Shown here piece by piece: positions 16,354-27,464 of a stretch of DNA of 64,000 bases. The notes under the pieces are model-generated. The model was not told the DNA's origin. It saw only the letters and a program-made list of their open reading frames with translations, and ran no database searches. The stretch's first letter is position 1, and the number at the start of each line of letters is the position of its first letter. The position numbers were made by a program, and so were the translations under genes. The stretch is from Sphingomonas piscis (GTDB taxonomy: Bacteria > Pseudomonadota > Alphaproteobacteria > Sphingomonadales > Sphingomonadaceae): assembly GCF_011300455.1 (NCBI RefSeq), contig NZ_CP049869.1:2507501-2571500 (forward strand). The letters are read 5' to 3'.

Positions 16354-17466
16354 TTAGCTGAGCGTTGACCCTGTCCGCTGCTGCCGTTCGAATGACATCA
16401 ACAGCCCAAGGCAGATCATTACCGTCATTACCGCCGATCCGCCGAAGCTTACCATCGGCAGAGGAATGCCGACCACCGGCGCCAGGCCCATCACCATCAT
16501 CAGGTTGATGCAGGCATAGAAGAAGATCGTGGCGGAAAGGCCTGCCGCCGCGAGCTGGCCGAAGCGGGTCTTCGCATTGACGCTGACCTTCATGCCCCAT
16601 CGGATCACCATGAAGTAAGCAAAGATCAGGACGACTCCGCCGACGAGCCCCCATTCCTCGACCATGGTGGCGAAGGCGAAGTCGGTATGACCCTCGGGCA
16701 GATAGTCGAGATGGCTCTGGCTTCCGTTAAGATAGCCTTTCCCGAATATGCCGCCAGATCCGATCGCGATCTTCGACTGACTGATATGGTAGCCCGCACC
16801 AAGAGGGTCGCTTTCCGGATCGAGAAAGATCAAAACCCGCTTGCGCTGATATTCATGCATCAGCGCGAAGGCCAATGGCAGGGCCGCGGCGATTGCCGTT
16901 GCTGACCCAATAAAATACCACATAGGCAAACCGGCCACGAACATGACGACCGCGCCGCCGAACAGCACCATCAGCGACGTCCCAAGGTCTGGCTGTAGCA
17001 TCACAAAGGCGACCGGCACGCCGGTAAGAGCAAGCGCAGGCCACAACGCCCGCCACCGCCGGATGTCTCCTGCGGGAAGAAGATCGTAGAAGCGCGCGAG
17101 CGTCAACACGATCGCCGGCTTCATGAACTCGCTCGGCTGCAGCCGGATGAAGCCGAGGTCGATCCAACGCTGCGCGCCCTTGCCGACGAAACCGACCATG
17201 TCGACGACGATGAGCATGATCAGGATCGCGGCGTAGGCAGGGAAGACAAAAGCCTTGATCGTCTGTTCCTTGATGCCGGAGATGACCATCGCCATTCCGA
17301 GGAAGGCGCAGATGGTAATGCCCTGCTTCAAAGCCCACGGCTGGGCGGACCCGCCCGCCGCCGAATAGAGCGTGATGAGCCCGATGCCGGAGATGGCGGC
17401 AACCAGAAAGATCAGGCGCCACGGCAGGCGCGCGAGCGGCTGGGGAATGATGGCGGAGGAGATCAT
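16354..17466 (-). CDS. rodA: Rod shape-determining protein RodA (SEDS glycosyltransferase)
   Basis: This 370-residue polytopic membrane protein is a SEDS-family peptidoglycan polymerase. Family segments include QRWIDLGFIRLQPSEFMKPA, LQPDLGTSLM and GIPLPMVSFGGSA. It works with the transpeptidase PBP2 in lateral wall growth. Its ATG overlaps the stop of mrdA by four bases (ATGA), so it is translated from the mre/mrd operon as the last gene. Length matches known RodA. Confidence 0.97.
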   Translation of the reverse strand: MISSAIIPQPLARLPWRLIFLVAAISGIGLITLYSAAGGSAQPWALKQGITICAFLGMAMVISGIKEQTIKAFVFPAYAAILIMLIVVDMVGFVGKGAQRWIDLGFIRLQPSEFMKPAIVLTLARFYDLLPAGDIRRWRALWPALALTGVPVAFVMLQPDLGTSLMVLFGGAVVMFVAGLPMWYFIGSATAIAAALPLAFALMHEYQRKRVLIFLDPESDPLGAGYHISQSKIAIGSGGIFGKGYLNGSQSHLDYLPEGHTDFAFATMVEEWGLVGGVVLIFAYFMVIRWGMKVSVNAKTRFGQLAAAGLSATIFFYACINLMMVMGLAPVVGIPLPMVSFGGSAVMTVMICLGLLMSFERQQRTGSTLS

Positions 17467-19388
17467 TCGGGGATCGGTGGCTTGATCTCGGCCGCGGCCT
17501 TGATTGCCTCGTTTCTGCGCGCATTGCGCTCAGCCAGCGTGCCACCCCACTGTTGCTCGAAACCGCTCAGCGCATTCATCGCTTTTTTGCGGTCGAACAG
17601 GAAGGTCAGGGCATCCTTGACGATCGGAGCCGCGGCGCGTGCACCACCCATGCCATGCTCGATCACGCAGGCGCCGGCATAGCGCGGCCGGTCATGGGGT
17701 GCGAAGAAGACGAACAGGCCGTGATCGCGGTAACGCCAATCTCCGCCCTGGCCCCGCTGGCTGCCGGCGATTCGCCGCACCTGCGCCGTGCCCGTCTTCC
17801 CGCACATCTGGATATCCGGAAAGGGCAGGCGGCTGGCACCGGCGGTGCCGTCGCCGTTGACCACTTCCCACATGCCGCCACGTACCGCATCCAGGTGCGC
17901 CTGCGGAATGTCGAGCGCCGCTGCCGGATTTTTGTGCACCCCGATCAGCTGCGGCTGAACGTTGCGCCCCGAGGCGATTCGGGCTGCCATGACTGCGAGC
18001 TGCAGCGGATTGAGGATCAGGAAGCCCTGACCGATCGAAGCGTTCAGCGTGTCGGAGTTCGTCCAGTCCGGACGTTCGAGAAAACCTTTCGTGTCGTGAT
18101 AGCGCCGATTCTTCCAGGCGCTGTCCGGAACGGTTCCGTAGCTCTGGCTGACCACCGGCAAGTCGAACTTCTGACCCAGACCCAGCATGCGCGCCATCGG
18201 CGCGATCTTGTCGTAGCCGATGCGGTTACCCATCGCGTAGAAATAGGTGTTGCAGCTCTTGGCGATGGCGCGGTGCATATCGACCGCGCCGTGGCGTCCG
18301 AGGCACCGGAAGAAGCGGTTGCCGAGACGGTAGCCCCCGGGACAGTTGATCCGCTCCTTGGGATCGATGCCATGGGCTTGAAGCGCTAAGCCGTTCATCG
18401 GCTTGATCGTCGAGCCTGGCGGATAAAGCGAGTTGAGGACCTTGTTGAGCAGTGGCTTGCGGGGATCCTTCGACAGCGAGCTCCATTCCTTGCGGCCGAT
18501 GCCGTCCGAGAAGTTGTTGGGGTCGTAGGAGGGCATGGAGACCATGGCGAGGATGTCGCCCGTCCAGCAATCCAATATGACGCAGGACCCGCTTTCCTCA
18601 CCCATCCTGCGCGCGGTGAATTCCTGCAGGTCGGCGTCGATCGACAATTGTACCTGTGCGCCGCTGCGGTCGGGTTTCGGCGTGAGTTCGCGAACCAGCT
18701 TGCCGCGCGCGGTTAGCTCGACCCGCTGTCCTCCGGGAATGCCGCGCAGGCGCGGCTCCAGCGTCTTTTCCAGTCCTTCCTTGCCGATCTTGAAGCCGGG
18801 CGTGATGAGAAGGGGGTTCTTCTCCTTTTCATATTCGGCGGCCGAGGCCGACCCGACATAGCCGATCAGGTGGCCGACGGCTGGACCGTCGGGATAGTAT
18901 CGGGAAAAGCCGCGCATCGGCTGGACGCCCGGAAGCTCGGGCAACCGGACCGTGACCGCCGCGTAGCGGTCGTAGGGCACGTTTTCCGCCACCTGGATCG
19001 GCTGATAGCCCTTCTTGGTCTTGAGTTCGTCGATCAGCCGCTGAACATCGTCGACCGTCAGCTCGAGTACTTGGGCGAGGGTGCGCAACGTATGTTCGAC
19101 ATTTTCCAGCTGATCGGGAATGATGTCGACCCGGAAGTCGCTGCGGTTGATCGCCATCGGCCTTCCATGGCGGTCGACCAGCCACCCGCGGCGCGGCGGC
19201 ACGACGATCAGCTGGACGCGGTTGCTTTCCGACAGCAGCTGATAATGCTCGTTCTGTGCAATGGACAGCCAGCCCAGGCGGCCGACCAGCAAAGCGCCGA
19301 CGGCAGCCTGAGCGCCGCCGATCAGGGTCATTCGCCGCGAAAAAGTCAGCGACTGGTGGACGGAGGTGAAGCGCTTGGGACTCTTCAC
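17463..19388 (-). CDS. mrdA: Penicillin-binding protein 2 (peptidoglycan transpeptidase)
   Basis: This 641-residue PBP2 has one N-terminal membrane helix (about residues 20-40), a dimerisation region, and a transpeptidase domain with the SxxK motif at Ser326 (PPGSTIKP), the SxN motif in SKSCNTY and the KTG motif in CGKTGTAQV. It crosslinks peptidoglycan during elongation, partnered by RodA. A GTG start overlaps the mreD stop (GTGA). The C-terminus has a short charged tail after the catalytic domain. Confidence 0.97.
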   Translation of the reverse strand: MKSPKRFTSVHQSLTFSRRMTLIGGAQAAVGALLVGRLGWLSIAQNEHYQLLSESNRVQLIVVPPRRGWLVDRHGRPMAINRSDFRVDIIPDQLENVEHTLRTLAQVLELTVDDVQRLIDELKTKKGYQPIQVAENVPYDRYAAVTVRLPELPGVQPMRGFSRYYPDGPAVGHLIGYVGSASAAEYEKEKNPLLITPGFKIGKEGLEKTLEPRLRGIPGGQRVELTARGKLVRELTPKPDRSGAQVQLSIDADLQEFTARRMGEESGSCVILDCWTGDILAMVSMPSYDPNNFSDGIGRKEWSSLSKDPRKPLLNKVLNSLYPPGSTIKPMNGLALQAHGIDPKERINCPGGYRLGNRFFRCLGRHGAVDMHRAIAKSCNTYFYAMGNRIGYDKIAPMARMLGLGQKFDLPVVSQSYGTVPDSAWKNRRYHDTKGFLERPDWTNSDTLNASIGQGFLILNPLQLAVMAARIASGRNVQPQLIGVHKNPAAALDIPQAHLDAVRGGMWEVVNGDGTAGASRLPFPDIQMCGKTGTAQVRRIAGSQRGQGGDWRYRDHGLFVFFAPHDRPRYAGACVIEHGMGGARAAAPIVKDALTFLFDRKKAMNALSGFEQQWGGTLAERNARRNEAIKAAAEIKPPIPE

Positions 19389-19906
19389 CGGCCCAGCCTC
19401 CAGCGATCGACCATCGTCACCAGCCAGGCCGCGATCGGGAAGACGAAGATGGAGAGCAGTAAGGAGGGAACGGCGGCATTATATTCCAGCTGCGCACCCG
19501 TTATGACATCCACTCGCCACCGGACCCAGCTGCTTGCCATCAAGAGGAGCGTGGCGAGCAGCCACTCGATCCAATAGTCCCGCCACATGGTACGCCGGTC
19601 CAGCAGGTCGAGGATGAGCATGCAGGCGGGCCAGAGGAACGCCGAAAGTCCAACCGGCAGGCCGGCGATCAGGTCGTTCGCTAAGCCGAGCGGGGCTGCC
19701 CACCAGGCCGGCCAGGGATCGGACCTCAGGAGACGCCATCCAAGTAGTGCGAGCAGGCCGAAGTCCGGATACCACCCCGTCAGGGACACGATCGGGAGCA
19801 GGTTGAGCATGGACGCGCCGACCACCGACAAGGCCGGGATGATCTTGGCCAGTCGCCGCGGCCCCTGACCGATCCTCTGCTTGTTGCCGAGAGCCGCACG
19901 CACCAT
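19385..19906 (-). CDS. mreD: Rod shape-determining protein MreD
   Basis: A 173-residue hydrophobic protein with several membrane segments (MLNLLPIVSLTGWYPDFGLLALLGWRLL is the core; split by short loops). MreD proteins are poorly conserved, so the call rests on length, hydrophobicity, the LLALLGW and AAPLGLANDLIAGLPVG segments and its place between mreC and mrdA. It shares one base with the mreC stop and overlaps mrdA by four bases. Confidence 0.9.
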   Translation of the reverse strand: MVRAALGNKQRIGQGPRRLAKIIPALSVVGASMLNLLPIVSLTGWYPDFGLLALLGWRLLRSDPWPAWWAAPLGLANDLIAGLPVGLSAFLWPACMLILDLLDRRTMWRDYWIEWLLATLLLMASSWVRWRVDVITGAQLEYNAAVPSLLLSIFVFPIAAWLVTMVDRWRLGR

Positions 19907-20780
19907 CAGCGCTGCTCTGCCACATCCCGGGTTTCGTTGGCCTGAACCTCCGGCTCATACGCTTGTTCGACCACGGCAAAATTGACCCGCGCAGGATCGG
20001 CGAGAGGCATCGCGATCGCCCCATATTCGTCAAGCCTCACGACCCGCGCGACGGGTATCAAGGGCGGATAAATGCCACCGGTGCCCGAAGTGACGATGAT
20101 GTCGCCCCGCCGAAAGGGGTTTTGGCCGACTTCCAGCGGCCGAACGGCGACCGTGCCATCGCCTCGGCCTTCGGCGATGACCGGAACCGCGCCGCGAAGA
20201 AGGGTAGCGGGCACCTGGCTCAATTTGTCGGAGATCAGCATCACGCGTGACGCCAGACGGCCGACATCGGTAACCTGGCCGATGAGGCCCTGCGCTGCGC
20301 GGACCGGCATGCGGGTCTGGACACCGTCGCCGCTTCCCGCGGACAGGATGGCGAACCGCCGGAGACTGCCGAAGGAAGATCCGACGATACGCCCGGTTGC
20401 AACCACCCGGGGCTCCGCTCGCGCAATCGCAGAGTGGCCTTCAGCTGCTGATTTTCCTGAAGGATCGTGCGCGCCAGCACGAGCTGCTGACGCATTGCGT
20501 CCCGCTCTTGCTTCAGCTTGCCGTTCTGTCGTGCCGCGTCCCAGTAATTGCCGGCCCCGCCGACCAGACCGCCAGCGGTCTCACTAACTTCGTTCAGCCC
20601 GCTGGTGATCGGTGCCGTCGCGTCCAGCGCCGCGCCGCGAAGGGATGCGAAGCGGTCGGGTGCAAGCAACGAGATAGCAAGCAGGATGAGGCCCACGATG
20701 ATGCCCGCAACCAGCGCGATGAAGCTGAAGAACAGCCCATATTGTGCTCGCCTGGACCAGCCGGGGCGCGGGGGCGCCAC
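19906..20780 (-). pseudogene. mreC: Rod shape-determining protein MreC, split by a single-base frameshift
   Basis: The N-terminal part (GTG 20780 onward) has a cytoplasmic tip, a membrane helix near residues 13-40 and a coiled coil (KLKQERDAMRQQLVLARTILQENQQLK). The beta-barrel part lies in another frame: VVATGRIVGSSFGSLRRFAI through GTGGIYPPLIPVARV. The frames join if one base is added to the four-base G run at 20409-20412 (C run in the gene), restoring ERSPRVVATGR and a normal 291-residue MreC. MreC links MreB to the periplasmic wall machinery and is usually indispensable in rod-shaped cells, so a sequence error is more likely than gene loss. Confidence 0.88.
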
Positions 20781-20796
20781 TGTTCAGCGATCCGAT

Positions 20797-23772
<2,976 letters not shown>

Positions 23773-23778
23773 GCCCGC

Positions 23779-25341
23779 TCAGAACTTGGCCAGCGTGAAG
23801 CTGTCCACGTCCAGAAACCCACCCTTCGCTCCCGGATTGTAGCAGGATATGGCGATCTGCTCGCCCTGGAAGGTTCCGGTCCGCCAGTCGAACTTCAGAG
23901 GGAAGGTTCCGCCGACATAGGTCCACCTCCGGGCGTCGAGGCTGTACGCGACCCGGCCCAGGTCGGAGGTGAAATCCAGGTCGGTGCGCAGCCAGACATT
24001 GCCGCCGCGAATTGCAATTGCGCGCTCGCGGACTTCCGTCTTGGGACCTTCGACTGTCGACTCCGTGACCTGCATGCGCAGGGATCGGCGTCCCCCGGAC
24101 TCGCCTGAGATCGCAAGCTGGGGGCTGAACTTGCCGAAGGTACCAAGGCCGCAGACATCGCCCTGGCGGATGCCGGCGAGGGACGCCTTGATCGTCGCTC
24201 GGGCGCGTGGACCCTGGCCCTTCTGAACCAGCGTGTTGCGGGCGCTCCAAAGATCGGGAGCGCGAGTGGCGTGCAGGCGCAGGAAGCCGGGACGCTGGGT
24301 AAGCGACCAGCGGCTATTGTCCGGATTGTGGTTCCACTGCCACTGCAGGCCCAGGGTACGGCCTGCGAAATTGTCGGTAGTCGGCGGTTCGGAAAATGGC
24401 TGCCCCTGAATTGGCTTAAGGGCACGATCGGGAACGCGGCCGGGCTGCTCGGGCGTCCCCCAAACCGGCCAGCCGTCCACCCAATGAACGGGGCTGATGT
24501 TGGTCATCCGCCCGATGGAGCCAGCGTCAAACATGACGAAGCCGAAGTCGCGTCCGTCCGGAAGGTCGACCAAAGCCCCCTGGTGGCCGCCGGTCTTGCC
24601 GCTGGTGCTGATCTGCGGGCGAGTTTCCCATGGGCCGTCGAGGCTCTTCGAGCGGGATACGAGAAGCTCAAGCCGGCGTGGGAGGGCATTGAAGAGGTAG
24701 TAAGTGCCCTTGCGCTTGATCAGCTTGGAGCCTTCGATACCCTGCACATAATGAATGACCTTGCTCGAGGTGACGGCGGTCAGATCCTTGTTTAGCGACA
24801 GCAGGGTGACGGTCCCGTCGGAGCCGATCGACGTCGCGATATAGGCTTTTCCGTCGTCATCGAAGAAGAGTCCGGGATCGAAGGCTTCACGGTCTATTTC
24901 GTTGTAGGTCCAGGGACCCGTGATCGCCTTGCTTCGGTAGATGCGCGTCTTGTGTCCGACGGGCGTGATCGCGATGTAGAATGTGCCCCCGTGGTGACGC
25001 AGGCTGGCGGCGAAAAAGCCGGTCCGATAACTGCCGCCGTCCTCCAGGTCGAACTTCGGGCTGCCGTCCAGTCGCGGCACGACATGACCGACGATCTTCC
25101 AGTTCACGAGGTCGCGTGAATGGAGGAGGGTGACGCCGGGGGCGTTCGCGAATGTGGTCGAGACGAAGTAGAAGTCCTCGCCGACGCGGATGATGTCCGG
25201 ATCGGGATAGTCCGCATACAAAATCGGGTTGCGGAACGTGCCGTCACCCTGATCCGATCGCCAGACCTGGGCCTGTGCGGCGCTAAGACCGGCCATCGCA
25301 AGGACCGTCGCACTCGCAAGCCAAGCCGCCTTCACCATCAT
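23779..25341 (-). CDS. Secreted glycoside hydrolase family 43 protein (beta-xylosidase/arabinofuranosidase type)
   Basis: 520 residues with an N-terminal signal peptide (AWLASATVLAMAGLSAAQAQ). The five-blade propeller's catalytic residues are visible: base Asp in YADYPDPDIIRVG, pKa-modulating Asp in FDPGLFFDDDGKAY, and acid Glu in VQGIEGSKLI. The C-terminal part, from about residue 310, resembles the beta-sandwich that accompanies many GH43 xylosidases. AGGAG lies nine bases before the first ATG. It probably releases xylose or arabinose from plant-type oligosaccharides in the periplasm; specificity cannot be told from sequence. Confidence 0.9.
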   Translation of the reverse strand: MMVKAAWLASATVLAMAGLSAAQAQVWRSDQGDGTFRNPILYADYPDPDIIRVGEDFYFVSTTFANAPGVTLLHSRDLVNWKIVGHVVPRLDGSPKFDLEDGGSYRTGFFAASLRHHGGTFYIAITPVGHKTRIYRSKAITGPWTYNEIDREAFDPGLFFDDDGKAYIATSIGSDGTVTLLSLNKDLTAVTSSKVIHYVQGIEGSKLIKRKGTYYLFNALPRRLELLVSRSKSLDGPWETRPQISTSGKTGGHQGALVDLPDGRDFGFVMFDAGSIGRMTNISPVHWVDGWPVWGTPEQPGRVPDRALKPIQGQPFSEPPTTDNFAGRTLGLQWQWNHNPDNSRWSLTQRPGFLRLHATRAPDLWSARNTLVQKGQGPRARATIKASLAGIRQGDVCGLGTFGKFSPQLAISGESGGRRSLRMQVTESTVEGPKTEVRERAIAIRGGNVWLRTDLDFTSDLGRVAYSLDARRWTYVGGTFPLKFDWRTGTFQGEQIAISCYNPGAKGGFLDVDSFTLAKF

Positions 25342-25353
25342 CGGGCAGATCTC

Positions 25354-26634
25354 CTAGTCGCCCTTGGGCCCAAGGTAAGACGGGCCGTAAACCGCCTCTC
25401 GAAAGTCGTGGTGAAGAGTCCCGTCGAACGGTTGCTTCTGAACCAGGAAAACGGCAGCAAGATCGTTGGCGGGATCGATCCAGAACAGGGTGGTCATCGC
25501 ACCGTCCCAGAAGAATTCGCCGAGCGCACCGCGGTTCTCCGCCGCGGTTTGCGGCTGGGCGGTGCGGACGAAGAAGTCGAAGCCGAAGCCGCCGCTGCCC
25601 TTGCTTCCAAGCCATTGCCGTTCGGTGACCCTGGCATCCAGGTGATCGGTCGCCATCAACTTGACGGTGGAAGGCTTGAGCAGGCGCACACCATTGTAGC
25701 TGCCTTTGCCGAGCAGCATGCGCGCGAAGCGCATATAATCGTCGATGGAGGAGACGAGGCCGGCACCGCCCATTGTCAGCTTGGCGCCGGAAAAGTTCAT
25801 CCGCTTGATCGCCGCCTCGGGCTGGCGGACCAACTTGCCGTCCACGACCTCGTACGGTGTCGCAAGTCGGGCATAGCGCTCGGCAGGCTGAGTCCAACCG
25901 GTCTCCTTCATCCCGAGCGGGTCGAGGATATGGCTGCGGACGTATTGCTCCAGCGTCGTGCCGGTAAGCTTCTCGATCAACGCTGCCTGAACGTCGACCG
26001 CCACACTGTAGCGCCACTGGGTGCCAGGCTCGAACTGTAGAGGGACAGTCGCATTCTTGCGGCTGAAGGCCGAAAGGTCTTCATTGAGATTCAAGGGCTC
26101 GACCTGGGCGAATATCTTCTCCGGGTAGGTATCGCCCGGACCGTAGCTGAAGCCCGCGGTGTGACGCAGGATGTCGCGCACCAGGATCGGTCGGTCGGGA
26201 GCCTTCAGGATCGGCTTGCCCGATGCATCCATGCCCGCAAACACCTTGGTTTGCGCATATTCCGGCAGATATTTGAAAAGCGGGTCGTCCAGCCCGAAGC
26301 GCTTGTCTTCCCAAAGCTGCATCAGCGCGACGCCGGTTACCGGCTTCGTCATCGAAAAGATCTGGAACAACGTGTCGCGGCGGATCAGACGTTTGGCTTC
26401 GCGATCCGCAAAGCCTGCACTTCCGAAGTAAACCTCGCGGCCGCCTTTGTAGATCAGGGCTTCCGCGCCGGCGATGCGGCCGCTGCTCACCATCTGCGCA
26501 AGCGCTCGGTCGATCCGCGCCTTGTTGATCGAGAAGGTTGCGGCCGACGCGCTTTTCGCCGACTGGGCGGCCGCAGCCGGAACTGCCGTAGTTGCCAACA
26601 TGGCCGCAACCACGATCGACATCGAAGCTTTCAA
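25354..26634 (-). CDS. Secreted serine hydrolase, class C beta-lactamase family
   Basis: About 426 residues. The catalytic SxxK motif is FSMTKPVTG (Ser94 with this start), and WRYSVAVDV supplies the YxN-like tyrosine. These features match the beta-lactamase/DD-peptidase/esterase (EstB-like) family. TTG 26634 was preferred because GGGAGG lies four bases upstream and it adds Lys to the signal peptide (MLKASMSIVVAAMLATTAVPA); ATG 26622 is the alternative. It lies just downstream of nothing related, in tandem with the GH43 gene. An esterase or peptidase is as likely as a true beta-lactamase. Confidence 0.82.
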   Translation of the reverse strand: MKASMSIVVAAMLATTAVPAAAAQSAKSASAATFSINKARIDRALAQMVSSGRIAGAEALIYKGGREVYFGSAGFADREAKRLIRRDTLFQIFSMTKPVTGVALMQLWEDKRFGLDDPLFKYLPEYAQTKVFAGMDASGKPILKAPDRPILVRDILRHTAGFSYGPGDTYPEKIFAQVEPLNLNEDLSAFSRKNATVPLQFEPGTQWRYSVAVDVQAALIEKLTGTTLEQYVRSHILDPLGMKETGWTQPAERYARLATPYEVVDGKLVRQPEAAIKRMNFSGAKLTMGGAGLVSSIDDYMRFARMLLGKGSYNGVRLLKPSTVKLMATDHLDARVTERQWLGSKGSGGFGFDFFVRTAQPQTAAENRGALGEFFWDGAMTTLFWIDPANDLAAVFLVQKQPFDGTLHHDFREAVYGPSYLGPKGD

Positions 26635-26741
26635 CACACCCTCCCAAGCTTTTATTTGCTCAAGGCTTAGCGGCGGCAGAGGCACTGGGGAAGCGCTGCT
26701 GTGCTTGCGCTTGCCCGCACTCTGCCGCATCACGCGAGGCC

Positions 26742-27404
26742 ATGAACCCAGTCGATCTCGCCAGCCTGTTGTGTTCCCGCTTGTGCCACGATCTGATGTC
26801 GCCGGTGGGAGCATTGAATAACGGTCTCGAACTGCTTGCCGACGAGCAGGATCCGGAAATGCGCGACAAGTGCCTGGAACTGCTTGGGGAAAGCGCCCGG
26901 GCGTCGGCCAACAAATTGAAATTCTTTCGCTTGGCTTTCGGCGCCGGCGGCGGGTTTGGCGAGGCGATCGACACCCGCGAAGCACACGCCGCTCTGCAAG
27001 GCCTGTATGGGGCGGAAAAGCGGATTGAACTCGGCTGGATGGTGAGCGATGCGAAGCTGCCGAAGGGCGCGGTGAAGCTTCTGCTCAATCTGGCAATGAT
27101 CGCCGGCGACGCGCTCGTGCGTGGCGGGCGCCTCGATATCGGCGCGGAGAGCCGCGACGGAACCATCGAAATGGTGATTCGGGCCGAAGGGCCGCGGCTG
27201 CTGCTCGACCCAAGCTTCCGTGAGACGCTTCAGCGCGGCGCAGCAGGGACCGTCGAGCCACGCGCCGCCGGAGCCTGGCTGGCGCACGATCTCGTGCAGG
27301 AAGCGGGGGGTACCTTGCAGCTCTCCGATCCCCACGACGAACTTCTGTTGATCGGCGTAACGCTGCCGCCTCAGGCCGCCTCGACAAGCTCGGGACAGGG
27401 CTAA
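26742..27404 (+). CDS. chpT: Histidine phosphotransferase ChpT
   Basis: 220 residues. The N-terminal helix carries the phospho-acceptor His in LCSRLCHDLMSPVGALNNGLELL (split here only for naming), the ChpT hallmark, and the C-terminal part is a degenerate ATPase-like fold (LLLNLAMIAGDALVRGG). In alphaproteobacteria ChpT relays phosphate from CckA to CtrA and CpdR. GCGAGG precedes ATG 26742. It lies directly ahead of the chemotaxis operon, fitting CtrA control of motility. A DivL-like gene from the same network lies at 60052. Confidence 0.88.
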   Translation: MNPVDLASLLCSRLCHDLMSPVGALNNGLELLADEQDPEMRDKCLELLGESARASANKLKFFRLAFGAGGGFGEAIDTREAHAALQGLYGAEKRIELGWMVSDAKLPKGAVKLLLNLAMIAGDALVRGGRLDIGAESRDGTIEMVIRAEGPRLLLDPSFRETLQRGAAGTVEPRAAGAWLAHDLVQEAGGTLQLSDPHDELLLIGVTLPPQAASTSSGQG

Positions 27405-27464
27405 CTCAGCGTTAACACCTCGCGGCCATAAGGTCATCCGCAGGAGCGGGGACTTGAGGCACGC

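Noticed and set aside
20400..20415. Programmed frameshift in mreC
   Set aside because: CCCC-GGG is not an X_XXY_YYZ slippery site and no downstream stem was evident; a missing base is simpler.
26634..26985. Longer start for the serine hydrolase gene
   Set aside because: The added N-terminal residues run antisense through the chpT start, have no similarity and would bury the signal peptide.
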